Positions 33,982 to 43,392 of a stretch of DNA of 64,000 nucleotides are shown in pieces (position 1 is the first letter of the stretch; the number at the start of each line of letters is the position of its first letter). Source of the DNA: Janthinobacterium agaricidamnosum NBRC 102515 = DSM 9628 (GTDB taxonomy: Bacteria; Pseudomonadota; Gammaproteobacteria; Burkholderiales; Burkholderiaceae_D); NCBI RefSeq assembly GCF_000723165.1, contig NZ_HG322949.1, positions 2,274,448-2,338,447 on the forward strand. The letters are read 5' to 3'. Both the position numbers and the translations under genes were made by a program. The notes below the pieces were generated by a model. The model was not told the DNA's origin, searched no databases, and worked only from the letters and a program-made list of their open reading frames with translations.

Positions 33982-35785
33982 AGACAAGGCGAGAATGCTG
34001 AAGATAAGCAAAATGGCCAGCGTGCTGGGCGTCACCGTCGCGCTGAGCGCCTGCAATAGCGCGCCGGTCAAGCGCGACACCTACGATGCGATCAAGGCGC
34101 AGGTGGCGGCCGCTGCGGCCAGCACGGCGGCGGCCCAGTCGGACGCGGTGGAAAACGCCTTGTTGCCGCCGCTGGCAACGCTGGCCGATCAATTGCCGAA
34201 AGCGCGCGCGGTGCTCGACGAACGTTTTAATGTGGCGTTTAACAATGTGCCGGCGCGCCAGTTCTATCATTCCATCGTTACCGGCACGCGCTACAACATC
34301 CTGGTGCATCCCGATGTGCAGGGCAATATTTCGGCCAACCTGAAAGACGTCACGCTGTTCGAGGCGCTCGACGCGGTGCGCGAACTGTACGGCTACGATT
34401 ACAAGGTCGACGGCACGCGCATTGCGATCCGCCCGCTGACCATGCAAACCCGCATGTTCCAGGTCAATTACCTGACCGGCAACCGCAAGGGCGTATCGAA
34501 CTTGCGGGTATCGTCGACTTCGGTCGGCAATGCCGGCATCAGCAACAGCGGACAAAGTTCCGGCAACGGTACCGGCAGCGGCCAGCCGCAGCAGACCGGC
34601 CCGCAGCCCGGCCAGCCGGGACAGCCTGGCGCCAGCAGTGCGCTCGACAGCGCCAACGTCAGCACCACGTCGGACAGCGATTTCTGGGGCGAGCTGAAAG
34701 AGTCGCTGAGCGCCATCGTCGGCAGCAGCGAAAATGGGCGCAAGATCGTCATCAGCCCGCAATCGGGCGTGGTCGTGATCCGCGCCATGCCGGATGAATT
34801 GCGCAGCGTCGACCAGTACCTGAAGGCAACCCAGCTGTCGGTCGACCGGCAAGTGATTTTGGAAGCCAAGATCATCGAAGTGGAGTTGAACAACAACTTC
34901 CAGACCGGCGTCAACTGGGCTTCGTTTGCATCGATCCGCAGCGGCCACGACAACCGCGTGTCGGGCGGCTTTATTGCGCCCGGCACCAACCTGGCGCCGT
35001 TGCCGTTTGGCGGCGGCCAGCCGCCGGTGATGAACAATGGCAATACCGGCTTGTCGGCCAGCGCCGGTTTCGGCCTCAGTTCGGCGGCCACCGCGGCCGG
35101 TTCGATGTTTGGTCTGGCGTTGCAAACCAGCAATTTCGCCGCCATGATTTCCTTCCTGGAATCGCAGGGCAGCGTGCATGTGCTGTCCAGCCCGCGCATC
35201 GCGACGATGAACAACCAGAAGGCCGTGCTGAAAATCGGCACCGATGAATTCTTCGTCACCGGCGTCAGCACCACCGTCACTTCGACCGGGACCAACGGCG
35301 GCACCACGTCCAGCCCGAACGTCACCTTGCAGCCATTCTTTTCCGGCGTGGTGCTGGATGTGACGCCGCAAATCGATGAAAACGGCAACATCATCCTGCA
35401 TGTCCACCCCTCGGTCAGCCAGGTGTCGACCGTCACCAAGAATGTCGACCTGGGCAGCGCCGGTTCGCTGAAATTGCCGCTGGCGTCGTCCAGCACGTCG
35501 GAAATGGACAGCATGGTGCGCAGCCAGGACGGCCGCATTGTCGCGATCGGCGGCCTGATGCGCCAGTCGACCACCGCCGACCGCTCGCAAGTGCCGGGCG
35601 CCGGCGACGTGCCGCTGCTGGGCGCGCTGTTCCGCAATACCGGCCAGGTGATCCAGAAACGCGAACTGGTGGTGCTGATCAAGCCGACCATCGTCGAAGG
35701 CGCGAATAGCTGGAATGAGGATTTGCTCGATTCCGGCAAGCGCATCGAGGCGCTCGACCCGCGCCGTCCGTCGGAGCGCAAATAA
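33968..35785 (+). CDS. mshL: MSHA pilus secretin MshL
   Basis: The ~605-residue outer-membrane channel has a lipoprotein signal (MASVLGVTVALSAC), a periplasmic domain with FNNVPARQFYHSIVTGTRYN, a Gly/Ser/Gln-rich segment, and a secretin core with RQVILEAKIIEVELNNNFQ, SVHVLSSPRIATMNNQKA and VPLLGALFRNTGQV. The start is uncertain among GTG 33944, ATG 33968 and ATG 33995; 33968 has GGAAAG upstream. It is the paralogue of the secretin at 21875-23716. Confidence 0.93.
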   Translation: MQLNKDKARMLKISKMASVLGVTVALSACNSAPVKRDTYDAIKAQVAAAAASTAAAQSDAVENALLPPLATLADQLPKARAVLDERFNVAFNNVPARQFYHSIVTGTRYNILVHPDVQGNISANLKDVTLFEALDAVRELYGYDYKVDGTRIAIRPLTMQTRMFQVNYLTGNRKGVSNLRVSSTSVGNAGISNSGQSSGNGTGSGQPQQTGPQPGQPGQPGASSALDSANVSTTSDSDFWGELKESLSAIVGSSENGRKIVISPQSGVVVIRAMPDELRSVDQYLKATQLSVDRQVILEAKIIEVELNNNFQTGVNWASFASIRSGHDNRVSGGFIAPGTNLAPLPFGGGQPPVMNNGNTGLSASAGFGLSSAATAAGSMFGLALQTSNFAAMISFLESQGSVHVLSSPRIATMNNQKAVLKIGTDEFFVTGVSTTVTSTGTNGGTTSSPNVTLQPFFSGVVLDVTPQIDENGNIILHVHPSVSQVSTVTKNVDLGSAGSLKLPLASSSTSEMDSMVRSQDGRIVAIGGLMRQSTTADRSQVPGAGDVPLLGALFRNTGQVIQKRELVVLIKPTIVEGANSWNEDLLDSGKRIEALDPRRPSERK

Positions 35786-36688
35786 ATGTATCTCGCCCAT
35801 TTCGGCTTGCGTGAGTTGCCTTTCGGACTCACGCCCGATACCAGCTTTTTCTTCAACAGCCCGCATTCCCAGGAGGCGCTGAACACCTTGCTGGTGGCGG
35901 CGCGCAATGGCGAGGGTTTTATCAAGATCACCGGTGAAGTGGGCACCGGCAAGACTTTCCTGTGCCGCAAATTCCTGGCCACGCTGGGGCCGGATTTTGT
36001 CACCGCCTACATTCCGAACCCGAACTTGCAGCCCCGTTCGCTGATCCTGGCGCTGGCGGAAGAATTGCAAGTGCTATTGGAAAAAGATGTCGAGCAGCAC
36101 CAGTTACTCAAATCGATCAACCTGCGCCTGCTGGACCTGGCGGCGCAGGGCAAGCGCGTGCTGCTGTGCCTGGACGAAGCGCAGGCGATCCCGCTCGACA
36201 GCCTGGAAGCGCTGCGGTTGCTGACCAACCTGGAAACGGAAAAACGCAAGCTGCTGCAAATCGTGCTGTTCGGCCAGCCGGAGCTGGATGCCAAGCTGGA
36301 GCTTGATGCGATCCGCCAACTGGCGCAGCGCATCACTTTCCATTACCGCATGGGACCTTTGAGCCGCGACGATGTCGAATATTACGTCGCGCACCGCTTG
36401 CGGGTGGCCGGTTTTGCCGGCAGCCGGCTGTTCAGCCGCGGCGCGGCGGCAAAATTGTATGCGGCCAGCGGCGGCACGCCGCGGGTGGTCAACATCCTGG
36501 CGCACAAGGCTTTGCTGATGTGCTTCGGCGAGGGCCGCCAGCAAGTGCAACGGCGCCATATTGCCGCGGCGGCCAGCGACACCGGCTCGTCGCGCAAGCG
36601 CGGCTTCTGGCCGTGGCTGGCCGGCAGCGCCGTCTTGATCGCCGCCTGCGGCCTGACCTGGGTGCTGACCTGGAAATCAAGTTTATGA
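35786..36688 (+). CDS. mshM: MSHA ATPase MshM (ExeA-like AAA protein)
   Basis: 300 residues. The N-terminal signature MYLAHFGLRELPFGLTPDTSFFF is typical of ExeA/MshM. Walker A is TGEVGTGKTFLCRK and Walker B is VLLCLDEAQAI; IVLFGQPELDAKL follows. A C-terminal transmembrane helix (WLAGSAVLIAACGLTWVL) anchors it. ExeA-type proteins aid secretin assembly. It starts immediately after the mshL stop. Confidence 0.92.
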   Translation: MYLAHFGLRELPFGLTPDTSFFFNSPHSQEALNTLLVAARNGEGFIKITGEVGTGKTFLCRKFLATLGPDFVTAYIPNPNLQPRSLILALAEELQVLLEKDVEQHQLLKSINLRLLDLAAQGKRVLLCLDEAQAIPLDSLEALRLLTNLETEKRKLLQIVLFGQPELDAKLELDAIRQLAQRITFHYRMGPLSRDDVEYYVAHRLRVAGFAGSRLFSRGAAAKLYAASGGTPRVVNILAHKALLMCFGEGRQQVQRRHIAAAASDTGSSRKRGFWPWLAGSAVLIAACGLTWVLTWKSSL

Positions 36689-36698
36689 GTTTGACGGT

Positions 36699-37739
36699 AT
36701 GAGCCTTATCAATAAAATGCTGCAAGACCTCGATGCGCGCGGTTCGCAAGCCGGCAGCGGCTTGCCGCCCGACGTGCGCAGCGTGCCGCGCGAGCGCGAA
36801 CGGGGCGTACCGCGCGCCGTGGTGCTGGGCGGCGCGGCCGGCCTGACGGCGCTCGCCATCGCATTCGGCTGGACCTATTGGCCGCGGCCAACAGTGTTGC
36901 CGGCGCCGGCGGTTGCGCCGATGCCGATGCCGGTGGTGGTGATGGCGTCAGCGCCAGTGGTGGCGGCACCGCCGGAACCGCAAATAATCGCGCCGCCGGC
37001 GCCGGTGGCAGCGCCGCATGAGACGCCCGCCGTCGTCGAAAAGACAGCGCCGAAAAAGGTCGGGCAGGTCAAAGCGGGAAAAAACGAAGGTGCCGTGCAG
37101 GCCGCCGCCGAGCCGCTGCAAGCCGCGGTGCCAGCCTTGGAGGGCAAGCAAGCCAACTTGCCGCCGCGCGCCGAAAACGATTACCGCCGCGCGCTCGATG
37201 CGCTGCAAGATGGCCGGGTGCCGGAAGCGCTGGCCCGTTTGCAGCAGGCGCTGGCCATCGATCCGCGCCACCAGGCCGCGCGTGAAACGCTGGTGCGCCT
37301 GTTGCTGGAAGCCCAGCGTCCGGACGAGGCGATGCGCCAGTTGCAACTGAGTTTGAGCCTGGACCCGAAACAGCCGGCCCAGGCGATGATGCTGGCGCGG
37401 CTGCAAGTGGAGCAGGGCGGCCCGGCGCTCGATACGCTGATGCGCACCTTGCCGTTCGCCGCCGACCATGGCGAATACCGGGCGTTTTTGGCCGGCGTGC
37501 TGCAACGCCAGCAGCGCAACAAGGAAGCCGCCGAGCAATACCAGCAAGCGTTGCAGCACGCGCCGCACAACGGCGTCTGGTGGATGGGACTGGGGATTTC
37601 CCTGCAAGCCGATCAGCGTCCGGCCGAGGCGAAAGAGGCGTTTTCGCATGCCAGGGTCTCGGGCAACCTGTCGCCGGAATTGCAAGCCTTTGTCGAGCGC
37701 AAGTTATTGCAATTGGCACAGAAGCAGGCTGCGCCTTAA
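36699..37739 (+). CDS. mshN: MSHA biogenesis TPR protein MshN
   Basis: The 346-residue bitopic protein has the start MSLINKMLQDLDARG (an MshN/ExeB-like cytoplasmic motif), one transmembrane helix (VVLGGAAGLTALAIAFGWTYW), a Pro/Ala-rich linker and TPR units in the second half (ENDYRRALDALQDGRVPEAL, NGVWWMGLGISLQADQRPAEA). It is the last gene of the plus-strand locus and converges with the HD-GYP-like gene after 18 bases. Confidence 0.9.
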   Translation: MSLINKMLQDLDARGSQAGSGLPPDVRSVPRERERGVPRAVVLGGAAGLTALAIAFGWTYWPRPTVLPAPAVAPMPMPVVVMASAPVVAAPPEPQIIAPPAPVAAPHETPAVVEKTAPKKVGQVKAGKNEGAVQAAAEPLQAAVPALEGKQANLPPRAENDYRRALDALQDGRVPEALARLQQALAIDPRHQAARETLVRLLLEAQRPDEAMRQLQLSLSLDPKQPAQAMMLARLQVEQGGPALDTLMRTLPFAADHGEYRAFLAGVLQRQQRNKEAAEQYQQALQHAPHNGVWWMGLGISLQADQRPAEAKEAFSHARVSGNLSPELQAFVERKLLQLAQKQAAP

Positions 37740-37757
37740 GTTCCAGGCAGTTACAAG

Positions 37758-38858
37758 CTACAAGCTGGCCCGCTCGCCCCACACATTTTTCATGCTGAAG
37801 CGTAATCCCGCCTCATCTTCATGCAGCGCTGCGGCGATCGCGTAGGCCGGCTCGCCGGTGCTGCGCAGCACCGTGTCCGGTATCGGCATGCCGCTGGCGT
37901 CGCGCAAGGCGCGCACCGGGATGCGGCCATCGCTGTCCTGGCGCCGTGTCACGACGCCGACTTCGCCATTGTGCAGGCGCACCAGGCTGCCGGGCGGATA
38001 CTTGCCCAACTGGCGCACGAATTGCTCGGCCAGCATGGGATCGACCGCCAGGCGCTGCTCCAGAAACAGATGCTGCAAGGCCTGGTCCGGCAAGATCGAG
38101 CGCCGGTAATTGCGCGCCGATACGCGCGCGCAATAGCGGTCGGCCAGGCCGATCAATTTGGCGTTCTGGGTGATTTCGTCGCTGGTCTTGCCGTCCGGAT
38201 AGCCGCTGCCATCGTCGTTTTCATGGTGCAGCATCACGCACGATAGCCATTCCTCGTCGTCGACGCCGGCGCATTTGAGTAAGTCCGCGCTTTGTTCCGG
38301 ATGGCGCCGCACGATTTCCATTTCTTCGCGGGTCAGCGGCGTGCGTTTTAATTGAAAACTGTCGTGATGGCGCAGCATGCCGACATTCATCGTCAGCGCG
38401 GCCGAACCGATGACCAGCGTTTCTTCCTGCGACTTTTCCATGCCGCGCGCCACCAGCGACACCAGCAGCGCCGTTTCGATGCAATGCCGCACCGCATAGG
38501 TGCCATTGATCTGGTTCAGGAAGATGCTGGCCAGCGCGATGTCCGGATCGAGCTCGGCGGCCCGCACGACGTCGGCGGCGATATGACGCACCTCGTGTTC
38601 GGCATCGTCCTGGCTGCGCAAGTCGAGCAGCAAACGCTCCAGGCGCTGGTTCGATCGGTTCAACAGATGCAGCACCGACGGCGCCGGAGTGTCATCGGCA
38701 AACAGGCCGTTTTCCAGCAGGCGCCGCAATTGCGCACCATCCGGCGCCGGCCGGCCCTTGTGCAGCAGCGGGCCGGCCGCGCCCTCGTTGCCATACAGAT
38801 CCCATGCCAGTACCTGGCCTGGTGCCAGGTCGTTCAAACCGATGCGCCTTCGAGTCAT
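37758..38858 (-). CDS. HD-GYP-like domain protein with degenerate HD site
   Basis: The 366-residue soluble protein keeps the second half of an HD-GYP domain: LTREEMEIVRRHPEQSADLL, MLHHENDDGSGYPDG, and an aspartate in GLADRYCARV. The catalytic HDIGK motif expected near SAALTMNVGMLRHH is missing (HD replaced by MN), so two metal ligands are lost. Active HD-GYP proteins hydrolyse c-di-GMP; this one is more likely a binding or regulatory relative. It lies tail to tail with the MSHA locus, whose MshE has a putative c-di-GMP-binding domain, so a link is possible but only inferred. Confidence 0.8.
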   Translation of the reverse strand: MTRRRIGLNDLAPGQVLAWDLYGNEGAAGPLLHKGRPAPDGAQLRRLLENGLFADDTPAPSVLHLLNRSNQRLERLLLDLRSQDDAEHEVRHIAADVVRAAELDPDIALASIFLNQINGTYAVRHCIETALLVSLVARGMEKSQEETLVIGSAALTMNVGMLRHHDSFQLKRTPLTREEMEIVRRHPEQSADLLKCAGVDDEEWLSCVMLHHENDDGSGYPDGKTSDEITQNAKLIGLADRYCARVSARNYRRSILPDQALQHLFLEQRLAVDPMLAEQFVRQLGKYPPGSLVRLHNGEVGVVTRRQDSDGRIPVRALRDASGMPIPDTVLRSTGEPAYAIAAALHEDEAGLRFSMKNVWGERASL

Positions 38859-38929
38859 GATGTTTCCTGCCTCCCCGTGTGCACCGGTCTTCGTTGTGGC
38901 CGGTTTTGACTGTTTTTACGATTACCGTG

Positions 38930-40129
38930 TCATACCCTGGCCAGCCGCTCCAGCGCCAGCTTCAATGTGTCATCTCTTTTCGCAAAACAAAACCGCACGA
39001 TGCCCGATTCCTTGCCTTGCGCATAAAACGCCGACACCGGGATCGCCGCAACCTTGATTTCACTGGTCAGCCATTCGGCGAAAGCGGCTTCGCTGTCGGC
39101 CGAAATCGCCTCGTACTTAACGCACTGGAAATACGTGCCGTCGGCCGGCAGCAGCGTGAAGCGGCTGCCGGCCAGGCCGGCCCGGAACAGGTCGCGCTTG
39201 CGCTGGTAAAAGTCCGGCAATTGCCGGTACGGCGCGGCATCGGCCATATAACTGGCGATGCCATGCTGCATAGGCGTGTTGACCGTAAATACATTGTACT
39301 GGTGCACCTTGCGCAATTCCGCGCTCAGCGACGCCGGCGCGGCGACATAGCCGACTTTCCAGCCGGTCACGTGATAGGTCTTGCCGAAACTGGATACGAC
39401 AAAACTGCGCGCCGCCAGTTCCGCATGGCGGCACACCGATTCGTGCTGGATGCCGTCGTAGACCATGTGTTCATAGACTTCGTCGGACAGGATCAGGATA
39501 TCGCTGCCGCGCACGATATCGGCCAGCGCATCGATGTCGCTGCGGCGCAGGATCGAACCGGTCGGATTGTGCGGCGAGTTAATGATGATCAAGCGCGTTT
39601 TCGGCGTCACGGCGGCGGCCAGCTTGTGCCATGGCACGCTGTAGCCTTGCGGGCCGACTTCCATCGCCACCAGTACCGGCAGACCGCCGGCCAGCGCAAT
39701 TGCCGGCAAATAACTGTCGTAGGCCGGTTCGATGACGATCACTTCGTCGCCCGGATGCACGCAGCACAGGATCGCCGTGGTCAGCGCCTGGGTCGCGCCG
39801 GCGGTGACCGTGATTTCGCTGGCCGGGTTGTATTGATGGCCGTAGTGGGCCGCGATCTTGGCGGCGATCGCTGCGCGCAACGGCGCTGCGCCGGTCATCA
39901 GCGGATATTGGTTGAAGCCGGCGTGCATCGCCGCGCCGACCATATCGATCAGCTTGCTGTCGCAGGCGAAATCGGGGAAACCCTGGCCCAGGTTGACTGC
40001 GCCATGTTCGGCCGCCAGGGCCGACATGCGCGTAAAGATGGTGGTGCCGACGGCGGGCAGCCGGGTCGTCAGGACAGGTGTGACTGGAGGCATGGCTGGG
40101 CTATTCATCAAGGCAGGAAAATTTGTCAT
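38930..40129 (-). CDS. Class I/II PLP aminotransferase, methionine/kynurenine aminotransferase-like (YbdL type)
   Basis: The 399-residue cytosolic enzyme has AVNLGQGFPDF near the N-terminus, NSPHNPTGSIL (PLP-contacting Asn), DEVYEHMVYDG, the Schiff-base lysine in SSFGKTYHVTGWKVGY and a C-terminal arginine in GIVRFCFAKRDD. These match methionine aminotransferase YbdL and related kynurenine transaminases; substrate choice cannot be decided from sequence. It starts with ATG at 40129 behind AGGAAA. It is a single gene; the PIN-domain gene upstream is on the same strand. Confidence 0.88.
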   Translation of the reverse strand: MTNFPALMNSPAMPPVTPVLTTRLPAVGTTIFTRMSALAAEHGAVNLGQGFPDFACDSKLIDMVGAAMHAGFNQYPLMTGAAPLRAAIAAKIAAHYGHQYNPASEITVTAGATQALTTAILCCVHPGDEVIVIEPAYDSYLPAIALAGGLPVLVAMEVGPQGYSVPWHKLAAAVTPKTRLIIINSPHNPTGSILRRSDIDALADIVRGSDILILSDEVYEHMVYDGIQHESVCRHAELAARSFVVSSFGKTYHVTGWKVGYVAAPASLSAELRKVHQYNVFTVNTPMQHGIASYMADAAPYRQLPDFYQRKRDLFRAGLAGSRFTLLPADGTYFQCVKYEAISADSEAAFAEWLTSEIKVAAIPVSAFYAQGKESGIVRFCFAKRDDTLKLALERLARV

Positions 40130-40182
40130 TTTCCTATTCTAGCGCAGCCGATTGTATTTGGTGTTGCAGGGACGCCCGTTTA

Positions 40183-40617
40183 TTACCCCGCAGGAAGCCA
40201 TGCTTCCGGCACCATGATCTTGAACAGGCCGGCCTTGGCGGTCTTGCGCGCCAGTTTCAGCAGTGCCTTGTCCTTGGTGATCAGGATGTCGGCGCTGGCG
40301 TCGCGCGCCAGTTCGAGGAATTTCTGGTCATCCTTGTCCGTGCAGACCGGCAAGCGGATGCCTGAAACCGGCGGCGCCACCAGCGTGATCAGCGCATCGA
40401 AACGGGCCGCGCTGACGGCGCGGCTGGCTTCGTCGAGCGGCAAATGCGGGTAGTGCAGCACCACCAGATATTCCATACGGCAATCTTCACGCGTGATCGC
40501 CTGCACCGCGCCGCTTTCCAGCGCGGCCAGCAGCGCGGCCCAGCGCGGGTCGCGGAACACGAACAGGTCGAGGCAAACGTTGGTGTCCAGGACGATTTTT
40601 TGAGGAGCAGGTATCAT
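40183..40617 (-). CDS. PIN-domain protein (putative nuclease/toxin family), no antitoxin seen
   Basis: The 144-residue protein has the PIN acidic pattern: KIVLDTNVCLDLF, then CRMEYLVVL, CTDKDDQKFLELA and ADILITKDKAL. PIN proteins are metal-dependent RNases, often VapC-like toxins. No small antitoxin gene overlaps either end: yaaA starts only 30 bases away on the opposite strand. It could be a solitary housekeeping PIN protein. Confidence 0.8.
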   Translation of the reverse strand: MIPAPQKIVLDTNVCLDLFVFRDPRWAALLAALESGAVQAITREDCRMEYLVVLHYPHLPLDEASRAVSAARFDALITLVAPPVSGIRLPVCTDKDDQKFLELARDASADILITKDKALLKLARKTAKAGLFKIMVPEAWLPAG

Positions 40618-40647
40618 GTGGGCAATTCTATTTTGTAGTGAAATTTT

Positions 40648-41418
40648 ATGTTGATTGTGCTTTCGCCCGCCAAGAGTCTCGACCTGGAGACGCCACCGAC
40701 CACCCAGTTACGCAGCACCCCGGATTTTCTCGACCATTCAGCATTGCTGATCGAGCGCATGCGCCAGTTTTCGCCGGCCGAGGTCGGCAGCCTGATGGAT
40801 ATCTCCGACACCTTGTCCGCGTTGAACGTGGCGCGCTACGCGTCGTGGACCCCGGAACTGGACCATGCCCGCCAGGCCATCATGGCCTTCAACGGCGACG
40901 TGTACGCCGGCTTCGATGCGCGCAGCCTGGCGCCGAAACAGCTCGACTATGCGCAATCGCATGTGCGCATATTGTCGGGCCTGTACGGCTTGCTGCGACC
41001 GTTCGACCTGATCCATCCACACCGGCTGGAAATGGGCACCCGCTTGTCCACCGCGCGTGGCAAGGATTTATACACTTTCTGGGGAGACATCATCACCAAC
41101 GGCTTGAACCGCACGGCGCAAGAGCAGGGCGCCAAGGTGCTGGTCAACCTGGCCTCGGAAGAATATTTTAAATCCGTCAAGCCGCGCCAATTGACGGTGC
41201 CGGTGATCACGCCGGTATTCGAGGACTGGAAAAACGGCAAATACAAGATCATCTCGTTTTACGCCAAACGCGCGCGCGGCATGCTGGCGCGCTACGCCGC
41301 GTTGCACCAGATCCGCGAGCCGCAGCAACTGAAAGGCTTCGACATCGACGGCTACCGCTTCGTGCCGCAAGACTCCAGCGACACCAGCTGGATGTTCCGC
41401 CGCCGCGTCGCCGACTAA
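40648..41418 (+). CDS. yaaA: Peroxide stress protein YaaA
   Basis: The 256-residue protein matches the YaaA/UPF0246 family from end to end: [17 protein letters not shown], then [32 protein letters not shown] [12 protein letters not shown], and [18 protein letters not shown]. In E. coli YaaA lowers free iron during peroxide stress. It stands alone with a 30-base divergent region to the PIN gene. Confidence 0.93.
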   Translation: MLIVLSPAKSLDLETPPTTQLRSTPDFLDHSALLIERMRQFSPAEVGSLMDISDTLSALNVARYASWTPELDHARQAIMAFNGDVYAGFDARSLAPKQLDYAQSHVRILSGLYGLLRPFDLIHPHRLEMGTRLSTARGKDLYTFWGDIITNGLNRTAQEQGAKVLVNLASEEYFKSVKPRQLTVPVITPVFEDWKNGKYKIISFYAKRARGMLARYAALHQIREPQQLKGFDIDGYRFVPQDSSDTSWMFRRRVAD

Positions 41419-41424
41419 TTCAAC

Positions 41425-41449
41425 CACACCGGGGACCGGCCTCGGTGTG
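41425..41449. terminator. Hairpin between convergent yaaA and bamD
   Basis: CACACCGGGG and CCTCGGTGTG pair (one G-T wobble) around an ACCGG loop. There is no T-tract, so intrinsic termination is uncertain. It lies seven bases after the yaaA stop. Confidence 0.4.
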
Positions 41450-41472
41450 TCGCCGCAGCTACGCGTTTTGTC

Positions 41473-42276
41473 TTATTGCCAGAACTTCCACCACTTGCGT
41501 TCGGCCTTGCCGCCGCCGGCCACCAGGAAGCGGCTGTTCGGGTAGTTTTTGTCGAATACGCGCTGGGTGTCGTCGCGCAGGTCGGTCATGCCCATCTTGT
41601 CGTAGCAGCGTATCATGATGAACAGCGCTTCTTCGATCGACGGCGAGTCGCGGAAGTCGTTGACCGAGCTTTGGGCGCGGTTCAGCGCCGCCAGGTACGC
41701 TTCGCGGCGGTAGTAATAACGCGCCACGTGCACTTCATACGACGCCATCGCATTGATCAGGTAGCTCATGCGGTCGACCGCATCCGGCGTGTACTGGCTG
41801 TTCGGGAATTTATCGACCAGTTGCTTGAACGCGGCAAACGCTTCGCGCGTCGCTTTCGGATCGCGTTCGGTCGGGTCTTGCTCGTAGACAAAGTTCAAGA
41901 AGCCGACCTGGTCGTTAAAGCTGATCAAGCCGCGCAAGTAGTACATATAATCCACGTTATTGTGGTTAGGATGCAACTTAATGAAACGTTCGACCGCCGC
42001 CAGCGCCTGGGCCTGGTCACCGGATTTGTAATACGCGTAGGCAATCTCCATCTGTGCTTGCAAGGCATAATTGCCGAACGGGTAGTTCGATTCGAGCTTC
42101 TCGAACAGCTGAATGGCGCGCTCGTAGTGCTGGCCCGCCATTTCTTCGCGTGCCTCCGAGTATAATTTCGTAACGGACCAGTTTTTGGTCTCATCGACTT
42201 TTTCCGGTAACAAGCTGCAAGCGGACATGCCGAGCAGAACGACTGAGGCGACTACCAACGATAATTTTTTTTGCAT
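41473..42276 (-). CDS. bamD: Outer-membrane assembly lipoprotein BamD
   Basis: 267 residues with a lipoprotein signal (MQKKLSLVVASVVLLGMSAC) and TPR units (LYSEAREEMAGQHYERAIQLF, QMEIAYAYYKSGDQAQALAAV), including SNYPFGNYALQAQ, typical of BamD/ComL. It acts in the BAM complex that inserts beta-barrel proteins. The ATG at 42276 starts the lipoprotein signal. It is divergent from rluD, an arrangement common in Betaproteobacteria. Confidence 0.95.
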   Translation of the reverse strand: MQKKLSLVVASVVLLGMSACSLLPEKVDETKNWSVTKLYSEAREEMAGQHYERAIQLFEKLESNYPFGNYALQAQMEIAYAYYKSGDQAQALAAVERFIKLHPNHNNVDYMYYLRGLISFNDQVGFLNFVYEQDPTERDPKATREAFAAFKQLVDKFPNSQYTPDAVDRMSYLINAMASYEVHVARYYYRREAYLAALNRAQSSVNDFRDSPSIEEALFIMIRCYDKMGMTDLRDDTQRVFDKNYPNSRFLVAGGGKAERKWWKFWQ

Positions 42277-42341
42277 GACGTTTTGCAAGAAGGTTTTAAC
42301 CAAGTTTTTACAATAGGCTGATTATAGCCGATGGGAATGCT

Positions 42342-43379
42342 GTGATATTAACTCCTAAGCCTAATTTGGCTGACCCCCTGTCTGACCACGAAGCCGAAGA
42401 TGCATTCGATGGCGATTTTGCCGCCGACGACATCCTCGACGACATGGCGCCGATCGAACTCGAACTGACGCCGGACGCTTGCGGCCACCGCCTCGATAAA
42501 GTCATTTCCAGGCTGGTGCCGCAATATTCCCGCAGCCGTTTGCAACTGTGGCTGGAAGCCGGTTTCGTTACCGTCGACGGTAAAGTCGCGAAACGCAACA
42601 TGACTGCCTATGGCGATGAAAAGATCGTCATTCTGCCGCAAACCGCGCCGGAAGACGAGGCTTTTAAGCCGGAAGCGATGGATTTGAACATCGTCCATGA
42701 AGATGAGCATATCATCGTGATCAATAAACCGGCCGGACTGGTGGTGCATCCGGGCGCCGGCAACTGGTCCGGCACCTTGCTCAACGGCTTGCTGCATCAC
42801 TGTCCGCAACTGGCCGGCGTGCCGCGCGCGGGCATCGTGCACCGGCTCGACAAGGATACCAGCGGCTTGATGGTGGTCGGCAAGACCCTGGCGTCGCAAA
42901 CCGACCTGGTGCGCCAATTGCAGGCGCGCACCGTGAAGCGTGAATATTTCGCGCTGGTATGGGGTACGCCGAAACCGGCCGGCACCATCGATGCGTCGAT
43001 GGCGCGCCATCCGCGCGACCGTATCAAGATGGCGGTGTCGGAAAACTTTGCCGCCAAGCCGGCCATCACGCATTACACCTTGCTGTCGAGCGGCGAGCTG
43101 GACCGCCGTCCGGTCAGCCTGGTGTTATGTCGCCTGGAAACCGGACGCACCCACCAGATCCGCGTGCACATGCAATCGCTGGGCTTTGCGCTGGTCGGCG
43201 ATGCGCTGTACGGCAAGCAGCACCTGGTCTCGGTCTTCCCGCGCCAGGCCTTGCAGGCGCGCCGGCTGGGCCTGACCCATCCGGGCAGCGGCCGGCAATG
43301 CGAATGGCTGGTGCCGCTGGCCGACGACTTTGCCGCGCTGATCGCCAGCGCCGGCATTCCCGAGCCGGAACAGGTGTAA
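42342..43379 (+). CDS. rluD: 23S rRNA pseudouridine synthase RluD
   Basis: The 345-residue enzyme has an N-terminal S4 RNA-binding domain (CGHRLDKVISRLVPQYSRS, LWLEAGFVTVDGK) and a catalytic domain with the active-site Asp in GIVHRLDKDTSGLMVV. Other conserved segments are IVINKPAGLVVHPGAGN and ETGRTHQIRVHM. It converts uridines in helix 69 of 23S rRNA. It is followed 13 bases later by pgeF, a common pairing. Confidence 0.95.
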   Translation: MILTPKPNLADPLSDHEAEDAFDGDFAADDILDDMAPIELELTPDACGHRLDKVISRLVPQYSRSRLQLWLEAGFVTVDGKVAKRNMTAYGDEKIVILPQTAPEDEAFKPEAMDLNIVHEDEHIIVINKPAGLVVHPGAGNWSGTLLNGLLHHCPQLAGVPRAGIVHRLDKDTSGLMVVGKTLASQTDLVRQLQARTVKREYFALVWGTPKPAGTIDASMARHPRDRIKMAVSENFAAKPAITHYTLLSSGELDRRPVSLVLCRLETGRTHQIRVHMQSLGFALVGDALYGKQHLVSVFPRQALQARRLGLTHPGSGRQCEWLVPLADDFAALIASAGIPEPEQV

Positions 43380-43392
43380 GCATGGGTTTGCC

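Noticed and set aside
33926..36070. 714-codon antisense frame over mshL-mshM
   Set aside because: Arg/Gln/His-rich shadow of two well-conserved genes.
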